Part shown: in pieces, positions 51,449-59,946 of the stretch
Layout: every line of letters begins with the position of its first letter
Numbering within the stretch: the stretch's first letter is position 1
Assembly (NCBI GenBank): GCA_050011815.1
Contig: JBEKIJ010000016.1
Coordinates: 1 to 64,000, forward strand
Length of the DNA: 64,000 nt
Source of the DNA: Chersky-840 sp050011815
Lineage (GTDB): Bacteria > Actinomycetota > Acidimicrobiia > Acidimicrobiales > UBA8190
Reading direction: 5' to 3'
Notes under the pieces: generated by a model
Database searches by the model: none
What the model was told of the DNA's origin: nothing
What the model saw: the letters and a program-made list of their open reading frames with translations, nothing else
Made by a program: the position numbers and the translations under genes

Positions 51449-51750
51449 CTTCGGGATGCGTTCATTCTCGACCAGATCGTCACATGGGGACCCCAACTGC
51501 AGCGGTCGGGAGCGAATCGTGCCCGGTATCTTCGGTCACAGAGCCACCCGGCGAGAAGTCGGCAACCCTCCCACCTCCCCAACGACGCCCGGGGGCCGGG
51601 GGTCGACCTCCTGGCGGTCCCGGGCCGACCCACCCGGGAACCGGGTCTTCCCGCCCCCGTACGGCCCAGGTCGCGATTGCGGCGCCCGGCCGGCGCGAGC
51701 GATCCTGTCCCGGCACGGCGCGACAGCGCCTCGCCGGCAGGGAGAGAGAG

Positions 51751-52704
51751 ATGGGGCCACGTCGAGCCCGGGACGACGAAGTGACCGCCTGGCGCGAACA
51801 CGGATGGGTCCTCCTCGAGGGCCTCGTCCCTGTGAAAGAGATCGACGCCGCCGTCGAGGACCTCCATCTGCTCTTCCCCCGCCCCGAGGAGTACCACGCC
51901 GATCCCGAGGGTGAGACCGAGCGGCGTCTGGGGCGTCCGGCCCCGGTCGACGAGTTCCCCTGGCCCCCCGAGGGCCCCGGCTTCCGACACGACCAGCACC
52001 GCTGGATGGGGTTGTTCCCCTTCCCGGGAACCGGCGCGCTCAACCGACTCGTCGTCCATCCCTCGATCGTCGACTTCGCCGCTCGTGCCCTCGACAGCAC
52101 CGACGTCCGTCTGTACCAGGCTCAGGTGTCGGCCAAGTACACGGGCATCACCAACTACGAGCAGCCCATGCACACCGACCGGAACCACTCCTGGCTTCCC
52201 GCCGTGGGGCAGGCGCCGTGGTGGCACATCGAAGGGTTCCTCTATCTCTCCGACGTCGGACCCACCACGGCACCGACCCATCTGGTGTCGGTGCTCGATT
52301 CGGTTCCCCGGCGTACGACGGTTCCGCTCGTGATGCCCGAGCAGGACGGCGCCCTCTACGCGGCGGAGCACGGCGCCACCGGGGTGCGGGGCTCGTATCT
52401 CGCCTACCGATCCGACGTCTTTCACCGGGCCGTCGATCTCACCGAGCCCCACGGCGCCAGGTTCCTCCTCAACGCCAGCTACAAGATCGCCGGCCAGGAC
52501 TGGGTGGGCTATCACACCATGCAGTCGCGGGCGACCTCACCGCATTGGGTGGCCTTCGTCGAGGGCTCGACCCCGGCCGAGTTGGCGCTCTTCGGGTTCC
52601 CCCCTCCGGGACACCCCATCTGGAGTGGGCCCCTCCTGGACGCCACCCGACGCATGTACCCCCGCCTCGATCTGACCCCCTGGCGGTCGGCGCTCGGCGC
52701 CTGA
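51751..52704 (+). CDS. Phytanoyl-CoA dioxygenase (PhyH)-family protein
   Basis: The 317-residue 2-oxoglutarate/Fe(II) oxygenase fold has the HxD pair in MHTDRNHS (His141, Asp143) and distal His225 (SDVFHRAVD); a later Arg in HGARFLLNASYK (or nearby) could hold 2-oxoglutarate. The start ATG 51751 has GGAGAGAGAG directly upstream. It hydroxylates or otherwise oxidises an unknown substrate; PhyH-type enzymes also occur in antibiotic and lipid pathways. Confidence 0.82.
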   Translation: MGPRRARDDEVTAWREHGWVLLEGLVPVKEIDAAVEDLHLLFPRPEEYHADPEGETERRLGRPAPVDEFPWPPEGPGFRHDQHRWMGLFPFPGTGALNRLVVHPSIVDFAARALDSTDVRLYQAQVSAKYTGITNYEQPMHTDRNHSWLPAVGQAPWWHIEGFLYLSDVGPTTAPTHLVSVLDSVPRRTTVPLVMPEQDGALYAAEHGATGVRGSYLAYRSDVFHRAVDLTEPHGARFLLNASYKIAGQDWVGYHTMQSRATSPHWVAFVEGSTPAELALFGFPPPGHPIWSGPLLDATRRMYPRLDLTPWRSALGA

Positions 52705-52853
52705 GGCGAACGCCCCCGGCCGGGCGACCTCCGCCCCGCTCCGGTGGGGCCGTCGATTCTCAGGAAATCGACAGCAAGATCCGGTACTCGTAGGACCGTG
52801 GGGCCTGTCAGGTCGACCATGGCAGTGCCCCTGCGGGTGAGAGCGGAGGAACC

Positions 52854-53783
52854 ATGAGAGAGCCACTGTCGTTGTCGGGGGGGCCGGTGTCGCGTCGTCG
52901 TGCCTGGCGAGGGGCAGCCATCGTCGGGACCCTGGCCGTGCTCGCCGCCGCCTGTGGCAGCGCGGCCGGCTCGCCCAGTTCGGGCGCCTCGTCGTCGGCG
53001 GGGTCATCCACGACCGTGCCGGGCGGTCGTCCCCTGGCGACGGGCTCGGTGGCCTCGGTGTCGGGGTCCTCGATGAGCGTCTCGAGCCAATTCGCGGGAG
53101 CGACCTCGGTGACCTGGACACCGACCACCACCTTCTCTCAGACGGTGACGGCGGACGCCCAAGACGTCACCGCGGGCAGTTGTGTCTCTGTCACCGGGAC
53201 GCCGCCCGCCAGTGCCTCTGCGGCGGGACCGATCGTGGCGCGCACCATCACCATCTCCGGGGACGCCACCCCGTGCCCGGCGGCCACCGCGGCCGGAGCC
53301 TTCGGTGGCAGGCGGGGCGGAGGCGGAGGCGGGGGAGGATTCGGCGGTGGCGGCGGAGGCGGCGGCGGAGGATTCGGCGGAGGCGGCGCCGGGGGAGGGT
53401 TCGGGGGGGGAAGTTTCTCGCTGGCGTCAGCCTCGGGCAAGGTCACGACGATCTCGGGTGCCTCCCTCACGGTGAACGGCATCGGTCGTGTGGTCGGGTC
53501 GAGTGGGACCTCGAGTGCCGGAACCTCCGCGACGCCGGTGAAGGTCGAGGTCTCGACGTCGTCGTCGACCACCTATACCAAGTCCGAGTCGGCGACCGGG
53601 AGCGCCGTGGTCGTGGGTCGTTGCGTCACCGTGTTCGGCTCGAAAGCCGCCAGTGGCACGTTGACGGCCACGTCGGTGAGCATCCGCCCTCCCGGACCCA
53701 ACGGATGTGGCGGGTTCGGAGGTCGAGGGGGCGGTGCGGGCTTCGGCGGGACCGGAGCTTCGGCGGGAACGAGCGCGGCGTAG
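52854..53783 (+). CDS. Glycine-rich lipoprotein with repeated DUF5666-like segments
   Basis: The 309-residue protein has a signal and lipobox (LAAAC, ~31-35). The mature part has two similar Ser/Thr/Val-rich segments (~63-140 and ~190-285) resembling DUF5666-type beta domains, with GSCVSVTGTP and GRCVTVFGSK in each. A Gly-rich linker (~150-187) lies between them, and a second Gly-rich tail ends the protein. GGAGGA precedes the ATG. Its role in the envelope is unknown. Confidence 0.7.
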   Translation: MREPLSLSGGPVSRRRAWRGAAIVGTLAVLAAACGSAAGSPSSGASSSAGSSTTVPGGRPLATGSVASVSGSSMSVSSQFAGATSVTWTPTTTFSQTVTADAQDVTAGSCVSVTGTPPASASAAGPIVARTITISGDATPCPAATAAGAFGGRRGGGGGGGGFGGGGGGGGGGFGGGGAGGGFGGGSFSLASASGKVTTISGASLTVNGIGRVVGSSGTSSAGTSATPVKVEVSTSSSTTYTKSESATGSAVVVGRCVTVFGSKAASGTLTATSVSIRPPGPNGCGGFGGRGGGAGFGGTGASAGTSAA

Positions 53784-53802
53784 GGCGTCGCGTCGACCGT
53801 CG

Positions 53803-55008
53803 TCAGATGAACCTGATCAACTCCACGGCCACGACGGTCCAGCTGCCCGCCACCAGCACGGCCGGCACCGTCAAACGTCGTGGCGAAGACAAGAGGATGA
53901 TGCAACTGAAGACGTAGAGGTCGTCGAGGCTGCGAAAGCCCACATCGCCGAGCCAGATGCCCGGGGCGAGGGTGGCGGCCACCACTGCATAGGCGACCCA
54001 GGCCGCCCGTTCGTAGAGGCGGGCCGTGGTCGTCCGCAGGGCCAGCGCCGCGGCCACCACCACCACGACCAGGACGAAGAGCTCCCCGAACCACAGCAGG
54101 GCCGCCCTCGACGGCAGCAGGCTCAGGTAGTGCCGGAAACCCTGCACGAAGCCGGCGAAGGGAACGTCCAGGTTCTTCTGGCCGGAGGTGAGCAGGGGCC
54201 ACGAGCCCGTCGCCAGTCTCGCGACGAGCTGCCACGCCGTGAAGACCGCGCCGGGGAGGATCCACGAGATGTGGGGAGTGGTCCCCGTCGCGTCGACGGT
54301 CGAGGCACCGGGCGCGACGGCCCGGGCCCGCCGGTCCACGACCCGGCGGCGCGTCGCAGCCAGGGGTCGCTCGAGGGCCAAGAGCGCGATGACGAGGAGG
54401 CCTGTCTCCCGACTCAGGACGGCCACGCTGAAGGCCGCTCCGGCCAGGACGAAGCGGTCACGACGAAGGGCCACGACGCCGGCCACCACGAAGGTGGCGG
54501 TCACGATCTCGGCGAGGTCGCGCGACAGCACCCAGACGAACCCGAAGTAGCCCGGCAGCACCAGACCCCACCACGCGTGGTGTCGTGCCCCCCGGGCGAT
54601 CATCGCACCGAGCGCACCCAAGCAGGCCAATCCGAGGACGTTCACGATGACCAAGGACCATGGGACGAGCGAGCTCCGGCCCGCCGCCACCAACCATGCG
54701 AATGCCGGGTAGCCGACGCGCTCGAATCGGCTGAGGGTGTCCATCCTGATCCCGTGGGCGGTGCGGTCGAAGTTCAAGGGAGCGAGGGCCATGCGGTAGT
54801 AGAACTGGCCGTCATATCCCTGGCCCGACGTGATCGGGACCCCCGTCGGTATGCGGCCCCGAACGTGATCGCTCCCGACGACGATGAACGAGGCGATGTT
54901 CCTGTGTCCCGCAACGACGATTCTCGCTGCCGCCACCACCGCGCCGGCCATGCCGGCGATGGCGCCGGCCCATCGGGGGCTGTCGGTGCGGCGTATCGCC
55001 GACGACAT
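53803..55008 (-). CDS. Polytopic membrane protein, glycosyltransferase-C-like
   Basis: The 401-residue protein has about nine membrane helices. Near the N-terminus is the motif GYDGQFYYRMAL, which occurs in membrane proteins of the polyprenyl-phosphate-sugar-using GT-C type, and RDLAEIVTATFVVAG. It could transfer a sugar to an envelope lipid or protein; this is inference. ATG 55008 is preferred; a frame extends to 55233 but without family support. Convergent to the Gly-rich lipoprotein gene. Confidence 0.65.
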   Translation of the reverse strand: MSSAIRRTDSPRWAGAIAGMAGAVVAAARIVVAGHRNIASFIVVGSDHVRGRIPTGVPITSGQGYDGQFYYRMALAPLNFDRTAHGIRMDTLSRFERVGYPAFAWLVAAGRSSLVPWSLVIVNVLGLACLGALGAMIARGARHHAWWGLVLPGYFGFVWVLSRDLAEIVTATFVVAGVVALRRDRFVLAGAAFSVAVLSRETGLLVIALLALERPLAATRRRVVDRRARAVAPGASTVDATGTTPHISWILPGAVFTAWQLVARLATGSWPLLTSGQKNLDVPFAGFVQGFRHYLSLLPSRAALLWFGELFVLVVVVVAAALALRTTTARLYERAAWVAYAVVAATLAPGIWLGDVGFRSLDDLYVFSCIILLSSPRRLTVPAVLVAGSWTVVAVELIRFI

Positions 55009-55435
55009 GACCCCGCGGCGCGCCGTGACGATCAATGCAGGTTCCCTCCGGTGTGTCGGCTGGTCCACGGCCTCACGACAGCACCCATATGTGTGAATCT
55101 CCTCGGGGATCCGTCTGGTGCGGGGGGCGGCCTTGCGCAGTATGCCCGCTCTCTGCGGGCCCGGACCGGCATACGTCGCAACCTGCTGGGACGAAGTCCC
55201 CTGCTCGACGCCCCGCCGCGCCGCGCTGATCATGAGGATCGGGCCCGCCTCGAGGTTCGTCCTCGGCCCGGATCGCGATCAGTCTCGGACAGAGGCTGTG
55301 CTCGTGCCTGAGAGCTCGACCTTCAGGATCGCGCCGATCTCGGAGGGATTCCCAAAAGCTGGGGGTAGAAGGTAGATTTCTTACCCAAGTTGGGGCGCGG
55401 TTGGGGTTGCGGCCCTTCGATGTGGCAGGGGGGCA
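55009..55435. other. Intergenic region between divergent envelope genes
   Basis: The 427-base region contains an imperfect ~57-base palindrome (outer arms CTGATC 55226-55231 and GATCAG 55277-55282, inner GATCGGGCC and GGCCCGGATC) that could fold as a stem or bind a regulator. An AT-richer segment around 55345-55390 lies before the DUF2510 gene and may hold its promoter. I see no convincing gene; a minus-strand open frame from 55233 to 55009 is continuous with the membrane protein gene. Confidence 0.45.
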
Positions 55436-56860
55436 ATGGAGGACGGCTGGCATCCCGACCCGTACGGGATTCACGAGGAGCGGCTCTTCGCGCACGGCGA
55501 GCCGACGTCAGTGGTCCGCAACGACGGTATCGGATCCCTCGATGCTCCCCCGGTGACCGGGGAGGCCACAGCGGAGCCCGGTGGCGGTCACCGCGACGCG
55601 ACGGCATCGAATCCAGTGCGCGCCGGGACCGCGGTTGTTGGCGGGCCTCCTGACAAGCACGGGCAGATCAGGCACCCCACCAGGCCGATGTTGGCGCTGG
55701 CGGCGCTCCTGATCGGCGGTGGTGGCGTCGTCGGGTACCTCGGGATAAGCGGAGCCGGAGGTTCGGGCAGCACGACCACAACGACCGAGAACCCGATCGT
55801 GCGCGTGCTCCCTGAGCTCCCGCGCGCCACCACGCCGTTGATCCCGCCTCAGAAACCGCCGCCCGCCCCGCCCACGACGGCGGCCTTGACGCCGCTCGAG
55901 CAGGCCCTGGCGGCACTTCCCAAATCCACGACGCCCCCCGCCACCGCGCCGGCGACGGCAAGGTCAGGAAGTAGCAGCCCCGTGGTCACCAGCGCCGCGG
56001 TTCGCGCCACCCAACCTCCCAAGCGCGCCGCTCCCACACCGACGTCGGTGGTACCGGCGACGACGCTCCCTGTGACGACGATGACGACATTGGTGAGCCA
56101 GGCCGACCAGGCCTGGGTCCTGGCCTACGGGTCGGTCTTCAACACCTTGCAAACTGACGTGGAGAAGCTCAACAGAGCGTTGCAGACGACCAGCCCGGAC
56201 TTCTACTCGGATGTGCATCCCTACTGGCAGGATCTCTTCGTCGACGCCAACTACGCGGCCTCACTCCCCCCGATCCCTGACAGCGCCACGCAGTCCGAAT
56301 GGTCCACCGCGTTGAGCGACTTGAACCAAGGCGCATCGCAATGCATCCTCGCCACCGCGGCCGCGCCCGGAACCGCGGGGTACGTCGCTGCCACCTTCGA
56401 CAAGGGCTCGTCGCTCGTCACGGTGGGCACCACCCAGTTGGACTCTGCCGTCAGCTCCATCGAGAGCCTGGCGGCGGCGACCTCGGTGGCGTCACGCAGT
56501 CAGGTCCGGGCCTGGGACCAGGCCCACGGTGCCATCTTCGCCACGTTGCAGACCGATATCAGCAAGGTCAATGCTGCGTTCCCGGCGAGCGAGGTGTCTG
56601 ACTACTCGAGCGTCGATCCCTCGTGGCAGCAACTCCTGAGCGATGCCCAAAGTGCCATGCAGCTGCCACCGATCCCGGACGCGCTGATCCAGAGTTATTG
56701 GAGCACGGCACTGAGCGACCTGATCCAGGGGTCGAGCGATTGCCTGGGCTCGTCGGAGGCCCTTCCCCCCAACCTCTTCGACCAGGGTGTCGCCTCTCTC
56801 CAAACCGGCGCCACCTTCCTGAGCACTTCTGTGGCCAAGGTCCAAGCCCTGATCGGGTGA
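55436..56860 (+). CDS. DUF2510 membrane protein with duplicated C-terminal domain
   Basis: The 474-residue protein begins with a DUF2510-like motif (DGWHPDPYGIHEERLF, ~3-18). It then has a membrane helix (~84-104), a Pro/Thr/Ala-rich linker (~115-220), and two homologous ~100-residue repeats (~226-325 and ~350-450). Each repeat contains FNTLQTDVEKLN or FATLQTDISKVN and YWSTALSDL-type or EWSTALSDL segments. The repeats are helical and extracellular or cytoplasmic by topology, with Cys (QCI, DCL) at matching places. The function is unknown. Confidence 0.75.
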   Translation: MEDGWHPDPYGIHEERLFAHGEPTSVVRNDGIGSLDAPPVTGEATAEPGGGHRDATASNPVRAGTAVVGGPPDKHGQIRHPTRPMLALAALLIGGGGVVGYLGISGAGGSGSTTTTTENPIVRVLPELPRATTPLIPPQKPPPAPPTTAALTPLEQALAALPKSTTPPATAPATARSGSSSPVVTSAAVRATQPPKRAAPTPTSVVPATTLPVTTMTTLVSQADQAWVLAYGSVFNTLQTDVEKLNRALQTTSPDFYSDVHPYWQDLFVDANYAASLPPIPDSATQSEWSTALSDLNQGASQCILATAAAPGTAGYVAATFDKGSSLVTVGTTQLDSAVSSIESLAAATSVASRSQVRAWDQAHGAIFATLQTDISKVNAAFPASEVSDYSSVDPSWQQLLSDAQSAMQLPPIPDALIQSYWSTALSDLIQGSSDCLGSSEALPPNLFDQGVASLQTGATFLSTSVAKVQALIG

Positions 56861-57281
56861 GCCTGGGGGCCTGATCCCCGGTGCGGCGTCAGGCGGTCTT
56901 GTGGCTGTGCTGACCGCGCTTGCTGGGGAGAAGGCTCACGACGACCGTCTTGGCCAGCGCCCACCGGGACTCCTCCCGGCCTCCCCCCACACTGGCCCGC
57001 CTCGGGGAAGGGTCGGGCGCCGCCTCCCAAGGAGGATCGTTGAACAGGTCGACTCTCTGGGTATCGGAGAAGACCTGCGAAGAGTCGAACCAGGACCCGT
57101 TCGAGGACATGCGCTCCCTGCTCATGCGAAAAATGTAACGCCGCAGGGTTTCCCGTTCGGGGATAGGGCCCGAGCGCCCTGCCCGAGGTCCACCGCGGCC
57201 GGTGACGCGCGTCGCCAGGGAGGCTGCCCCACCCCCGACGGCGACGCCCCTGGCCTCACCGCCCGGGGACTGGACCGGCGT
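56861..57281. other. Intergenic region with possible short gene
   Basis: This 421-base gap between the DUF2510 gene and the G1 peptidase stop holds a GCCTGA (56869-56874)/TCAGGC (56889-56894) weak hairpin that could end the upstream gene. It also holds a minus-strand frame at 56889-57125, listed separately. Nothing else is apparent. Confidence 0.4.
56889..57125 (-). CDS. Possible small uncharacterised protein (78 aa)
   Basis: The 78-residue frame, MSRERMSSNGSWFDSSQVFSD..., ends basic (PSKRGQHSHKTA). It is hydrophilic with no motif I know. An AT-richer stretch (TTACATTTTTCG on the minus strand) precedes the ATG and could be a promoter, which mildly supports it. It may be a chance frame. Confidence 0.35.
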   Translation of the reverse strand: MSRERMSSNGSWFDSSQVFSDTQRVDLFNDPPWEAAPDPSPRRASVGGGREESRWALAKTVVVSLLPSKRGQHSHKTA

Positions 57282-58151
57282 TCAGGACGAGGGCGCGGCG
57301 GGAGCGATGCTCCCGTAGGCGACGGCGAATCCGTCCCCGTTCGGGTTCGGGGCCGACGGGGTGGAGATCCAGTTCGAGTATGAGCCCTTGTACATCGCCC
57401 CGCCGTCGGAACTCGTCAGACCGGGGCCGGCACCGTTGACCGTGCCGTGGTCGAAGATGGCGTCGCTGTCGTCGGCGAGCGTCGCCACGCGCCGTCCGAT
57501 CGTGGGCGCTTCTTGAATCCATTCCGCCGAGTCTTCGTACCCGGTGTAGGTCTGGACGGTCGAAAAGGTCTGCCCCGTCGTGGTGTCGGTCACCACGATG
57601 GTCCATTGATTCGACACGCCCTTGGTGATCGACACCGTCATGGCGTCCCCGGGATGGACGGTGATCGACGCGATGGGCGTCTCGGCGGCGGGCAGGATCT
57701 CCCACCACGCCTGGTAGAACGTGGAGCCCGGCTGGCGCCGGACGCGGCGCTGCCAGTCCTGCTCGGTGCCGGCTTGGATCAGGTCGCTGTTGGTGTCGCC
57801 ATCGATGCCCACCCAGGTCGACGAGTACGCGTTCTTCCTCTGTTGCCCCCTCTTGGCCGGGGTCTGCACGGTGGGGACCGTCCAGTGCCCGACCACGCTG
57901 GTGATGGCTGAGCCCGTGACCGCATACCCCGACCAGTTCCTCGACGTCCACCCCAGGTTCATGTGGCCCCTGTTGGACCCGAACGTGGGTGTGACCGTGG
58001 GTGTCGTGGGGGTCGGTCCGGGGATCCGGGGGGCGTGGAATTCAGCTACGCCAGGCACCGCCGCCGAGCTCGCTCCGAAGCCGCACAGGGCGACCGTGCC
58101 CACCATGAAGGAGAACAGGATCCCCCCCCGAATGGCCGTCCGTCGCCTCAC
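57282..58151 (-). CDS. Secreted glutamic endopeptidase (family G1)
   Basis: The 289-residue protein has a signal peptide (~1-30), a short Pro/Thr linker, and a G1 peptidase domain with WVGIDGDTNSDLIQAGTEQ (catalytic Gln126) and EDSAEWIQEAPTIGR (catalytic Glu210), the Gln-Glu dyad of eqolisins. NWSGYAVTG and YQAWWEILPA also match the family. It would digest proteins outside the cell at acid pH. The start is GTG 58151 with AAGGGGGAC upstream. First known in fungi, this family is also found in some bacteria. Confidence 0.88.
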   Translation of the reverse strand: MRRRTAIRGGILFSFMVGTVALCGFGASSAAVPGVAEFHAPRIPGPTPTTPTVTPTFGSNRGHMNLGWTSRNWSGYAVTGSAITSVVGHWTVPTVQTPAKRGQQRKNAYSSTWVGIDGDTNSDLIQAGTEQDWQRRVRRQPGSTFYQAWWEILPAAETPIASITVHPGDAMTVSITKGVSNQWTIVVTDTTTGQTFSTVQTYTGYEDSAEWIQEAPTIGRRVATLADDSDAIFDHGTVNGAGPGLTSSDGGAMYKGSYSNWISTPSAPNPNGDGFAVAYGSIAPAAPSS

Positions 58152-58332
58152 GCTGTCCCCCTTCAGGTCTGGTCCCCGCTCCGAGCGATCCAGAACACTT
58201 GACTCAGTGATCGTAGGCCGGGGTGGCGCTGAGCGCTCGGGTCTTTTCGAAATCCCTTCCCCCGTGCCCCGGCCGAGGCCTCGGAAGTCGAAGTCCTGGT
58301 CGCGTCCCCATTATTGAGTAGGGACGAGGGCA
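58152..58332. other. Intergenic region upstream of the G1 peptidase
   Basis: This gap of 181 bases is AT-richer near 58295-58325 (CCATTATTGAGTAG). It probably holds the peptidase promoter and the 3' end of the GH13 transcript, but I cannot point to clear boxes. Confidence 0.3.
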
Positions 58333-59946
58333 CTATGAGGTCTCGGCCACGAGTCCTTCCCACCCCCGCAGGTGCAGTGGGCCCTGAAAGGGCTCGTTGT
58401 CGCGCCCGCGGTCGGTGCCGATGCAGATGTGGCCCTCGAGCCCTTCGATCAGAGTGTCGCGATCGCTCAGATTGAGCAGCACCCGGTGTCGAGCGCCTCG
58501 ACGCCAGGCCCACACGCCATCAGGGCCCGTCAGGGTTTCGTAGTCGCCTGCGTGCAGGTCAGGAGTCCTCTTGCGAAGAGCGATGATGTCGCGGGCCAAG
58601 GTGAGCATGGACGCGGGATCGGACCGCTGTTGTTCGACATTGCATCGTGCGGTCGGACTCAGCGGAAGCCAGGGCCGGGCGCCGGGCACGGTGAAGCCAC
58701 CGCCCGGTCCGTCGCGCCACGGCATGGGTGTGCGCATGGCGTCGCGCCCCGCGTATGCCGGCCAGTACAGCACGCCGAGGGGGTCGCGCAGATCCTCTTG
58801 TGACACCGGAAAGTCTTCGAGGCCGATCTCGTCGCCCTGGTACAGGACGGGCGTCCCCCGCAGGCAGAGCAGCAGGAGCAGCGCGAGTCGGGCCTTGCGT
58901 CGATCGCCGTCCGCCCAGCGCGACGAGAACCGTGACATGTCGTGGTTCGACCCCGTCCACGCCGGCCACGCCCCGGGGGGCAGCAGGGCCTCGGTCTCTT
59001 CGACGATCCCCCGCATGGCTACGGCCTCGAGCGGAGCCGTGATGAACGGGAAGTTGAACGCCAGGTGGAGTTCGTCACGGCCGTCGCCGTAGTACTTGAC
59101 CAACTCGTCGATCTTCGCCGGGGTCTCCCCGATGAGGATGCGCGGGTCGTCATAGGACTCGGCCAGCGGTCTCCAGCGTCGGATGACATCGTGGACCTCC
59201 GGACGGTTGCCGTTGTAGACAGGCCGTTGGCCCAGGAGCTGTACATCGAGGTCATCCTCGGCGGTGGCGGGTGGGTTGTCGCGCAGCTGGGCGTCCTTCA
59301 CGATGATGTTGCACACATCGATCCGAAACCCCGCCACGCCGCGGTCGAACCAGAACCTGAAGATGGCGTCGAATTCCGCCCGGACCTCCTCGTTCCACCA
59401 GTTGAGATCCGGTTGCTCGGAAAGGTGATTGTGTAGGTAGAACTGGTCGGTGGCCGGGTCGAGCGTCCAGGCCGGCCCCCCGAAGCTGCTCACCCAGTTG
59501 TTGGGGAGCGTGCCATCGGCTTTGGCATTCGCCCACACGTACCAATCGCGTCGCGACGACGTCAGAGAGGAGCGGGAGTCGACGAACCAGGGATGCAGCG
59601 CACTGGTGTGGTTCGGGACGATGTCCAAGAGCACGCGTATGTGCCGATCGCCGGCGGCGGCAACGAGGCGGTCGAAGGTCGCCATCGTCCCGAGATCGGG
59701 CTGCACGGCCCGGTAGTCCGCAACGTCGTATCCCCAGTCCGCGTTGGGTGAGACGGTGATGGGGCTGAGCCAGATCCCGTCGACCCCCAACCACTCGAGA
59801 TAGTCGAGGCGACTGATGATCCCTTCGAGGTCTCCCACCCCGTCGGCATTCGAATCGGCGAAGGATCTCGGATAGATCTGGTAGAGGACGCCGGACTTCC
59901 ACCACGGGCCCACGCGGCCGGCGGCGCCGGGCTCGACCTCGGTCAT
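58333..59946 (-). CDS. GH13 alpha-glucosidase/alpha-amylase family enzyme (copy 2)
   Basis: The 537-residue enzyme is a paralogue of the one at 21985. It keeps WGYDVADY, VLLDIVPNHTS, nucleophile Asp210 (GFRIDVCN), acid/base Glu274 (LIGETP) and Asp336 (TGSNHDMSR), and the C-terminal beta domain. It is cytosolic. ATG 59946 overlaps the stop of the upstream solute-binding protein by 4 bases (ATGA), so the two are cotranslated. It probably hydrolyses alpha-glucosides or an oligosaccharide. Confidence 0.88.
   Translation of the reverse strand: MTEVEPGAAGRVGPWWKSGVLYQIYPRSFADSNADGVGDLEGIISRLDYLEWLGVDGIWLSPITVSPNADWGYDVADYRAVQPDLGTMATFDRLVAAAGDRHIRVLLDIVPNHTSALHPWFVDSRSSLTSSRRDWYVWANAKADGTLPNNWVSSFGGPAWTLDPATDQFYLHNHLSEQPDLNWWNEEVRAEFDAIFRFWFDRGVAGFRIDVCNIIVKDAQLRDNPPATAEDDLDVQLLGQRPVYNGNRPEVHDVIRRWRPLAESYDDPRILIGETPAKIDELVKYYGDGRDELHLAFNFPFITAPLEAVAMRGIVEETEALLPPGAWPAWTGSNHDMSRFSSRWADGDRRKARLALLLLLCLRGTPVLYQGDEIGLEDFPVSQEDLRDPLGVLYWPAYAGRDAMRTPMPWRDGPGGGFTVPGARPWLPLSPTARCNVEQQRSDPASMLTLARDIIALRKRTPDLHAGDYETLTGPDGVWAWRRGARHRVLLNLSDRDTLIEGLEGHICIGTDRGRDNEPFQGPLHLRGWEGLVAETS

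Noticed and set aside
52854..53783. A PE_PGRS-type mycobacterial surface protein
   Set aside because: The Gly-rich runs are similar in composition, but there is no PE domain; a lipobox and DUF5666-like repeats fit better.
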